Position numbers and translations under genes: made by a program
In this document: positions 18,397 to 25,335 of the stretch, piece after piece
Layout: each line of letters begins with the position of its first letter
Position numbering within the stretch: position 1 is the first letter of the stretch
Assembly: GCA_047638815.1 (NCBI GenBank)
Contig: JBLIMR010000002.1
Span: 62,001 to 126,000, forward strand
DNA: 64,000 bases
Source of the DNA: JAJRRH01 sp047638815
GTDB lineage: Bacteria > Bacteroidota > Bacteroidia > Flavobacteriales_D > JABDKJ01
Direction: 5' to 3'
Notes under the pieces: generated by a model
The model's database searches: none
Told to the model about the DNA's origin: nothing
Seen by the model: only the letters and a program-made list of their open reading frames with translations

Positions 18397-20748
18397 CTAC
18401 CTAACCCCAATGTCTTCATTTAGTTGTGTAGGCGCAGGAACCACCAGATAATCACTAAACCCATCAGCAGGAAGTGGACTGGTTCCGGCCGCTGTGTTTC
18501 CGGTAGTGCTGTCAGTTAGCACATCTTGGTTCTCCCCACTGTTTCCTTTAGCATAGGTAAGCGTAATGTTAAGGCTCGTTGTTGCCTGGTCTAGAGTCAG
18601 ACGGACGGTGTTTGTATCCACAAGCACAGCGTTCGTTACGGTCCGCTCAGTACCATTATCATCAACAAACCACATACCGATTGATGTACCACCTTGAAGG
18701 TCTGAACTGGCATTGAAATCAATATCGATGCTTGTGTTTCCAAATCCCATTTGAGCTGAGATTACTTGCGGTCCTCGTCCTTCAGTACCGGAGTAATAGT
18801 GCTCTTCAACAGCCTTCCACCATCTGAATGCTAGCGTTTGCAGTTCTTCATCGGTACCAAAGTGGATGTTGTCTCCTTCACCATCATTAATAATATGTAT
18901 ATCATAAGTTTGTGGCCCATGTAAAATGGACTCATTGTCATCCCAAGCGTCTTGGGTAGCTAAACGAATTGCTGTAGTTTTAATTTGGTTAAGGTTCCCT
19001 AGCCGTGATCCAAGAATTCCTGGAACTAAATCAGGTGTACCTGGTGCATCTGATTGGAAGTCGATTATCAGTTGATCAAGTAAAGCGTTGTATTCGCTAC
19101 GTGAAGTATTATCGTCTACGTCTGATTCTCCTTGGAACCAGAGGACTGCTTTTACACCGTTAACGTTCGCTTCTGCGATCTGGTTAACAAACGAATTGTA
19201 AATGGGGTTTCCTGGTTGCCACTGAGTATGGAGGTTCGTGCCTCCTGAAGCAGTGGTGATAAAGTTCACAGGTACTCCTGTGTTTTCTGCAATGTATCCA
19301 CCCAAGATTGGCCATGCCGAGCCTTCTCCACCACCTGGATCGGTATCATCGTTTCCTACCCCCCAGGTATCTGATTGGGAATATACTGTTGGAAATACGG
19401 ATGCTGTTGGTGCAACGGTGGTGTATTGCTGTGCGATCAACCCATTCCCCTCGGCATTTGATTGACCTGCAATGACATATACATCCCCAACTCCAATGTC
19501 ATCTGCTCCATCTTCAGCAAGAGGATCATTGGTACAACGAACTGACAGACGTCCTTGTCCGACACCTTGATCAACAAGTGTTCCTGAGAATGTACCTCCT
19601 GATGGTGCTGCGTCAATAGTAGTGTAAGGATTACCATCAAATGAAGCTTCTACAACTGCACAAACCCCGGTGTATGATCCTGATAGAGCGAAGTCGTATT
19701 GATCAGATGAATTTCGTTGGAAGATTTTATATTGGGGATAGTTGTTTTTATTGAGGCTTATAATGGCAGGCGGAGTGCATTCAGAGCCATAGTTTCCTAA
19801 GAAAATGATAAAGTCATGACCATCTGTTATTCCACTGTTGTTAAAATCTGTAGGGCATGAAATTTCAGGATCACATTCACCTCCAAGGTGCCCAATGAAA
19901 ATACTAAAGTCATCACCTGTTGTTGTTCCAGTACCGTTCAAATCAGTTTGACAACCGATAACACCTTCGCAACTGCAGGTATTATTAACTTGGTCACTTA
20001 CAGTTAAAGGATTACCATCATCACAAGGATCACCAACGTTTAAAAGAAGCCCAGGGCATTCAGGCAATACACCAATACACAGACATTGAGAACCATCAAT
20101 TACATCATTAATCGTGTTAGGATCACCATCATCACAAGGATCACCAACGTTTAAAAGAAGCTCAGGGCATTCAGGCAATACACCAATACACAGACATTGA
20201 GAACCATCAATTGCATCATTAATCGTGTTAGGATCACCATCATCGCAGGGATATCCATCCCAAAAATAGGAACACAAATCTGGGCAATCAAAGGAAGCTC
20301 CAAACCCTTCAAACAAGAACTGAAAATCATCTGAACTCAGGTAATTGTTCCATTCGAAGTAATAAGTTCTATCCGCTTGGGCTGTGAAATATAGTTCAGA
20401 TCCAGGAGAACCTCCTGGGCCTGCGCTGTCGCTTGTTGCTATGCACGCCAAGCTTCCACATTCACCAATGTAAACGGACAATCTTGTATTTGGATTTGGA
20501 TTTAAATAATCACAAGTGGTTCTTATCACCATTTCTTCTCCTTCAACGGCTTCATGATAGAACCAGATTGAATTTGACGAATCAGAATAACATTCATTAC
20601 TAGACGAACCGCCAGTGTTTAAATTCTCAACATTGTTGATCAGAAGCTGAGTTTCAATAGCAGTCGCACAAGTCTCGCCTTGTGCCAAAAAAAGTGCGGA
20701 ACTTGATATAAAAAGTAAAGAAATCCAAGATTTCAGGTAAAAGTGCAA
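18397..20748 (-). CDS. Secreted GQSN-type (SASA/CE6-like) carbohydrate esterase with Cys-rich and dockerin-like repeats
   Basis: 783 residues. The signal peptide (MHFYLKSWISLLFISSSALF...AQGE) is followed by a Cys-containing beta module (~23-150). Then come CDDGDPNTINDxxDGSQCLC repeats (~165-265) and two dockerin-like Ca-binding repeats (DLNGTGTTTGDDF and DFNNSGITDGHDF, ~270-330). The catalytic domain spans ~345-680: S430 in IAGQSNAEG, the block WFQGESD (E541) and D626/H629 in DNIHFG. These match sialate O-acetylesterase (SASA) and carbohydrate esterase family 6 proteins, which deacetylate sugars on glycans. The C terminus is a beta domain ending LNEDIGVR, with no T9SS tail. The catalytic part is GC-richer than its neighbours (18421-18540: 63 of 120 by hand count). 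The N-terminal part is a paralogue of the adjacent adhesin, so this looks like a chimera. The natural substrate is unknown. Confidence 0.8.
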   Translation of the reverse strand: MHFYLKSWISLLFISSSALFLAQGETCATAIETQLLINNVENLNTGGSSSNECYSDSSNSIWFYHEAVEGEEMVIRTTCDYLNPNPNTRLSVYIGECGSLACIATSDSAGPGGSPGSELYFTAQADRTYYFEWNNYLSSDDFQFLFEGFGASFDCPDLCSYFWDGYPCDDGDPNTINDAIDGSQCLCIGVLPECPELLLNVGDPCDDGDPNTINDVIDGSQCLCIGVLPECPGLLLNVGDPCDDGNPLTVSDQVNNTCSCEGVIGCQTDLNGTGTTTGDDFSIFIGHLGGECDPEISCPTDFNNSGITDGHDFIIFLGNYGSECTPPAIISLNKNNYPQYKIFQRNSSDQYDFALSGSYTGVCAVVEASFDGNPYTTIDAAPSGGTFSGTLVDQGVGQGRLSVRCTNDPLAEDGADDIGVGDVYVIAGQSNAEGNGLIAQQYTTVAPTASVFPTVYSQSDTWGVGNDDTDPGGGEGSAWPILGGYIAENTGVPVNFITTASGGTNLHTQWQPGNPIYNSFVNQIAEANVNGVKAVLWFQGESDVDDNTSRSEYNALLDQLIIDFQSDAPGTPDLVPGILGSRLGNLNQIKTTAIRLATQDAWDDNESILHGPQTYDIHIINDGEGDNIHFGTDEELQTLAFRWWKAVEEHYYSGTEGRGPQVISAQMGFGNTSIDIDFNASSDLQGGTSIGMWFVDDNGTERTVTNAVLVDTNTVRLTLDQATTSLNITLTYAKGNSGENQDVLTDSTTGNTAAGTSPLPADGFSDYLVVPAPTQLNEDIGVR
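20014..20250 (-). repeat. Near-identical 111-bp tandem repeat in the esterase gene
   Basis: Two full copies (20014-20124 and 20125-20235) and the start of a third (20236-20250), with a period of exactly 111 bases = 37 codons. The two full copies differ at only a few bases. Each encodes one CDDGDPNTINDxxDGSQCLC unit plus IGVLPECPxLLLNVGD. Copy number can change without breaking the frame. Confidence 0.85.
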
Positions 20749-20911
20749 AACGTTTTGGTTACTGGTTAGACGCGAATGTACAAATAATCAGCACCTTTGT
20801 CAAACAAAAGGCGAAGGGGACACTATTATACACACTTATGGGCAATGAAGAATGCTCATCATTTTACAAATTTATCGAGGGGTGTTTTTTCTAATGTTTG
20901 AATCATAATTG

Positions 20912-22912
20912 TTAGTTTATGATTATAAATTTCCTTGTAATCTCATGGGGACCTAAATTCATTTGAAGAAAATATAATCCTTGATTTAATTCGTTGATTG
21001 AGATACGATAATGTGATTTGTCACTTGTTTTTTGAGCAATTCTTCTGGTAAGAACCGCTCTTCCCCCAATGTCATATATTGAAAAATAGGCGTCTTGTAT
21101 TTCGTTCATTTCAAATGAAACAAACAAGACATCTTTGGCAGGGTTTGGAAATAATCTAAAATTAGTGAGGGCTCCATCAATATTATTTATGCCCACAACA
21201 CCTTCACAAGAGCAATCTTCTTGTATTGTATCTCCTGAAGTTTCAGGATCACCATCGTCACAAGATGCTCCTATATAAACTTCAGCATCCATAGGATCAC
21301 AATCCTCTTCATTCAATTCTCCATCACCATCAATGTCCTCATCGCAGACGTCTCCGATAGAATCGAAATCGAGATCTGCTTGATCGGGATTTTCAATCTC
21401 TGGGCAATTGTCCACGTTATCTGGAAATGAATCGTTGTCCGTATCAACAGAGTCTAAGTAGGTGGTAATTATCCAATCAAAGGAGGTAGTGCTCCATCTA
21501 TCATCCCATTCTATATAATACGTGACATTTTCTTGACCTATAAAGTTCAATTTTGAGGAAAACCCATCACCACCATCATCGTCTGATTGAACACAAATTA
21601 GGGATTCACATGACCCTTGATAAACAGACAGCCTTGTGTCTGGAAGACTTGGGTCTATTTCAGAAGTAATCAGAACTTCTACTGAACTTTGCGGTGTAAA
21701 ATAGTACCAATTCGCGTGTGATGCACCTTCACCAAAACAAATGTTCGAGGCCATATCACCAGTGAATGGACCTGGTGATGAAAACATCCCTTGAACAACT
21801 TCTATTGCTTCAAAGCAATTTGTATTTTCAGGAGGAAAAACCCCAATACAAATACAATCAACATTGTAGATATCGTTCACAGTCTCTTCGTTCTCATCGT
21901 CACAAAACGCACCAGAAAATATGGATGGATCAATTGGGTCACAATCTGTGTCATTCGGGCTAAAGTCTCCATCAATATCGTCATCACAAACATCACCTAA
22001 GCCATCACCGTCCATATCTGACTGATCGAGATTATTAGTACAAGGGCAGTTATCTACAATATCAGGAATCCCATCACTATCACAATCATTAGGAGGATCC
22101 TCGGTAATATATAATTCAAAATCGAATGGCTCATCACTCCAACGGTCATCAAACTCAATAAACATTGATTGCCCGTTTACCACTACGACTTCCAAATATG
22201 ATGTAAAACCTTCTCCACCATCATCATCACTTGCGATACATGTTAGGTTTGAACAAACCCCAGAATAAACAGAAACTCTGGTGTCTGGTAAATCTTCGTC
22301 TATTTCTGATGAAATGGCTAACAGACCATCCATTGGAGCAATAAAATTGAACCAAACGGCATTTGTGGCTTCGGAATTAAAACAATTATTTGACGCTCCA
22401 TCACCTCCATTAATATTCGCAGAGTGTATCCCAATATCAACGGGTATTGCGGTGAAACATTCTTGAGCTACTATTGTGGAATCTAAATTAGCGATACACT
22501 CGCACTCCAAATTCACAAAGTCATTGAAGGTGGTGGAATCTTCATCATCGCAGGGGTCATAATAATACAAGTCTAGATCAGGACATAAGCTAGATGCCCC
22601 TTCACATACGCATTCGCAAGTAACCACATCATCTATGGTTAAATCATTATCATCGTTACATTCATCTCCAATAAACAGCGCTAATAATGGGCAGTTTCCA
22701 GAGCAGGATTCACCTGTGCAAACACAATTTACATCAACTTGATCATTTTCAGTTAGAGGATCTCCATCATCACATGGATCTCCAATATTAAGATCCAATG
22801 TTTCGCAAAAAAATTGGAGTCCCTGAACAAATACAATCAGGTTGGATAACATCGTTCTCATTATTAGAATCGCCATCATCACAAGGATCTCCGATGTCAA
22901 CACCAAATTCAC
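20912..22912 (-). pseudogene. 3' part of a broken T9SS adhesin with TSP3 and CDDGD repeats
   Basis: About 666 codons in the third frame of the disrupted adhesin. The first ~35 codons are not meaningful (EILVMMAILIMRTM); sense begins near CETLDLNIGDPCDDGDPLT. Order: CDDGD-type Cys repeats; a beta-sandwich module (NAVWFNFIAPMDG, SVYSGVCSNLTC, SMFIEFDDRWSD); a thrombospondin type 3 Ca-binding repeat (DSDGIPDIVDNCP...DGDGLGDVCDDDIDGD); a second beta-sandwich (SVYQGSCESLIC, YYIEWDDRWST); a second TSP3 repeat; a last CDDGD unit; then a T9SS type A sorting tail (NFRLFPNPAKDVLFVSFEMN, ending RKFIIIN). Read with the two upstream pieces, the intact gene would encode about 1,120 residues. This piece has no signal peptide of its own. 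Confidence 0.75.
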
Positions 22913-23819
22913 ATAGGCAAGTCTGACATTCTATACTAATCTCAAAATCAAAAGGTCCATCATCCCATCGATCATCCCATTCAATGTAATAGGTTTCTCC
23001 AAAAATCGCATCAAAAATTACTATGGAAGTGAATTCTATTCCATCATCATCATCAGATACTAGGCATTCTAATTCAAGGCAATTTGGCCCAGTATAAACC
23101 GACAACCTGGTGTCTGGAAGATCAGGGTCAAATTGAGAGGTGACTGTTACAGGTGCCGATTGAGATGGGGTATAGTGAACCCAAAAAGCATTGATTGCCT
23201 CTGAATTGAAACAGAGATTACTTGCACCTCCACCACCATTGATGTCTGCGTCTAAAAAAAATCCTTCTCCCATGGTAAAAGCGCCCCCACAGATTGGACC
23301 TTCAGGATAAAAACCAATGCAAATGCATGATGAATTGACAGTATCATTTAAAGTGAGTGGATCCCGATCATCGCAAATATCTCCAAAGTTTAAGAAAAGT
23401 TCAGGGCAATCCCATTCCAACTCCGCGCCTGTGCACGTGCAAAAACAATCAATAAGATCATTGACCGTATTCGGATCACCATCGTCACATGGCTGTCCGA
23501 TATCAAAACAATCCGCAAATCCCGCCCAATAAACTGTAACAGCAGAAAGATCACATTCATATGTTAAATTATCATCGGGAACTACATACCAATAATAATT
23601 ATATATCGCTTCCCAATCTACTCCTTCGAGATTCAAGATATGGCTATATTGATTAATCCCAGGTTCGATAATATTAATGAGTTCCAAATTATTGGAATCT
23701 GAGCCCCAAAATAATTTTGCACCATTTGATTCGCTTGGATCTATTATCCAAGAAAGATAAATAACATCATCATCACAATCCGCATTTTCAATGACATATA
23801 GGCCGTAGTTCCTGTCATC
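22788..23819 (-). pseudogene. Middle part of the broken T9SS adhesin
   Basis: In the same frame as the 5' piece and separated from it only by the TAG at 23820-23822. Directly after that stop the frame reads DDRNYGLYVIENADCDDDVI, so coding sense continues from 23819; the first usable internal start is a TTG at 23687. Content: a domain ending in NYYWYVVPDDNLTYECDLSA, two CDDGD-type Cys repeats (GQPCDDGDPNTVND, NFGDICDDRDPLTLND), one beta-sandwich module (SVYTGPNCLELEC, YYIEWDDRWDDG) and the start of another CDDGD repeat (DPCDDGDSNNENDVIQPD). Sense is lost after CICSGTPIF at a run of seven A (22807-22813), and a stop follows at 22788. Removing one base from that run would join it to the 3' piece as ...GTPIFCETLDLNIGDP. 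Confidence 0.72.
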
Positions 23820-24278
23820 CTATGGATAATATGGAATCATTGGGCAATCATCAAATTTTTGCATGGAGAGAGCAAAATCAAATTCGTTAATCCGCCATCT
23901 ATCATCCCATTCGATATAATAAGGTTCCCCTTGAGGAACTTCAAATGTTACTACAGCCGTCCACGAAGATCCACCGTCAACAGTTTCGCAGACTAAACTA
24001 TCACAAGAACCCGAGTAAACTTTAACTCTATTACCAAGAAATCCACTGGCGTCAACCGTAGCCAATCCTGATTGGATAGGGTAGTATACATACCAAATGG
24101 CATTTTCTCCAAGACTCCAGCATTCATTATAAGCGCCACTTGCCAATATCGGTCCATCGGACTGAATAGTACCTTCCGTAATCTCTATCGCTTCTTCACA
24201 GATTCCTCCCTGTGCATAAACCATCGTAGAAAATGATATTAAGAATAATGAAATCCAAAATTTTAAGAATGTTTGCAT
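23820..24278 (-). pseudogene. 5' part of the broken T9SS adhesin, with signal peptide
   Basis: 152 codons: signal peptide MQTFLKFWISLFLISFSTMV...AQGG, then one beta-sandwich module (CEEAIEITEGTI, NAIWYVYYP, VKVYSGSCDSLVC, YYIEWDDRWRINEFDFALSM) and DDCPMIPYYP before the TAG at 23820. The signal and module are close paralogues of the N terminus of the esterase at 18397-20748 (both LKxWISL...ISxS...AQG). If translation stops here, a single secreted ~130-residue beta-sandwich is made. If the TAG is a base error or is suppressed, the product continues into the next piece. Confidence 0.72.
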
Positions 24279-24478
24279 GAGGCTGGCGGATCAGATTAGA
24301 ATCAAATATAAGCAAAATCCAAGACTTTATGGGGAGAATCATTGCTAACACCAATTCATGAAACGCTGGAGATGATATAATTAGGAGAATTTCAAGGCAC
24401 TTATTTGTTAGAACCTGAGCCTTTGCCAAGAAACTTTTCCGCAATCATTACGTATAAGTGCATTAAATATAATCCCAA

Positions 24479-25165
24479 ATGAAACATTCTATAATCTTAT
24501 TTACGCTGACACTTCTTTGTGGTTCTGTTTTAGCCCAAGAAAATAATGTCATATGGTTAAGTCATACCCTAGAGCAGGTGAAGCAGAAGAAATCCACCTA
24601 TAAAATGGTTGTCCAGCCGAATGGCGCAATATATTCAGTAAATACTTTTGATAAAGAGAACAATGTCTTTATGAAAGCAGAATCTATGGATGCCTGGGGG
24701 TCTGAACTACAAGGAGAAGCGATCTATTACTATGGCAATGGGAATGTTCAATCGAAGGGGGTTTATATGAAAGGTGAAAAAGTAGGAATATGGAAACGAT
24801 TTTCCACCGATGGTCAAGAAAAAGCGGAGAGAATATACGCCATATATGATGCACAGAAAAGGGCCTATGCATATGTTGATCAAATGCCTGTATTCAATGG
24901 CGGGCAAGAAAATTTTGATGACTTTCTGAAACTTAGTTTAGAGAATGTCGTATCAGATGTTGCGGGCAAAGGCCAGCGATTGGTTTTTTCCTTTATCATT
25001 AACGAAAGTGGTCATTTGGAAAACCCAGAGATAAACGAAAGCGCTTCAGCTGATATTGATAAGGCAATTATGGATGTATTAACTGTAATGCCCCGTTGGA
25101 CGGCTGGTAAGAAACAAGGCGAAAACGTCAGAGTATATCTAGAAAAAGAAATTTACTGTCAATAG
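24479..25165 (+). CDS. Exported MORN-like protein with TonB C-terminal-like domain
   Basis: 228 residues from ATG 24479. The signal peptide (MKHSIILFTLTLLCGSVLAQ) is followed by an N-terminal part with a MORN/YwqK-like motif near 78-112 (GEAIYYYGNGNVQSKGVYMK, GIWKRFSTDGQ). The last ~90 residues match the TonB C-terminal fold (PVFNGGQENFDDFL, LVFSFIINESGHLENPEI, VLTVMPRWTAGKKQGE, VRVYLEKEIYC). It has no anchoring helix after the signal peptide, so it is not a classical energy transducer; many Bacteroidota proteins carry this domain as a soluble periplasmic module. Function unknown. It is divergently placed from the adhesin gene (start 24278) with a ~200-base shared promoter region, and followed by a terminator. 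Confidence 0.8.
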   Translation: MKHSIILFTLTLLCGSVLAQENNVIWLSHTLEQVKQKKSTYKMVVQPNGAIYSVNTFDKENNVFMKAESMDAWGSELQGEAIYYYGNGNVQSKGVYMKGEKVGIWKRFSTDGQEKAERIYAIYDAQKRAYAYVDQMPVFNGGQENFDDFLKLSLENVVSDVAGKGQRLVFSFIINESGHLENPEINESASADIDKAIMDVLTVMPRWTAGKKQGENVRVYLEKEIYCQ

Positions 25166-25225
25166 ACAGTGTTACGAAACCTAAGATTTCATTTTAGTTT
25201 GGTTAGTTTAATGGTTAAAAGAGTT

Positions 25226-25257
25226 CCATTCCGTTGACGGAGTAGGGCTTTTTTTTT
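25226..25257 (+). terminator. Intrinsic terminator after the TonB-tail gene
   Basis: Stem CCATTCCG / CGGAGTAGG with a TTGA loop (25227-25246; one mismatch and one wobble pair), then GGGC and nine T (25249-25257). It lies about 60 bases after the stop at 25165. Confidence 0.6.
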
Positions 25258-25276
25258 GCTTTAATGTATTTTAAAT

Positions 25277-25317
25277 AAAAAACCCCTGCACCAAAATGAT
25301 GCAAGGGTTTTAATTTT
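25277..25317. terminator. Bidirectional terminator, mainly for the four-module T9SS gene
   Basis: Stem AAAACCCCTGCA (25279-25290) pairs with TGCAAGGGTTTT (25300-25311) with one wobble. There is an A run on the left and a T-rich run on the right, so it can act on both strands. It sits 19 bases past the stop of the minus-strand gene ending at 25336. Confidence 0.75.
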
Positions 25318-25335
25318 TTTAAAAAAAGATTGATA

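Noticed and set aside
25199..25245. tRNA-like stretch (GGTTAGTTTAATGGTTAAAA and a downstream hairpin)
   Set aside because: No acceptor stem, anticodon arm or T-loop can be drawn; the hairpin plus T run is better explained as a terminator.
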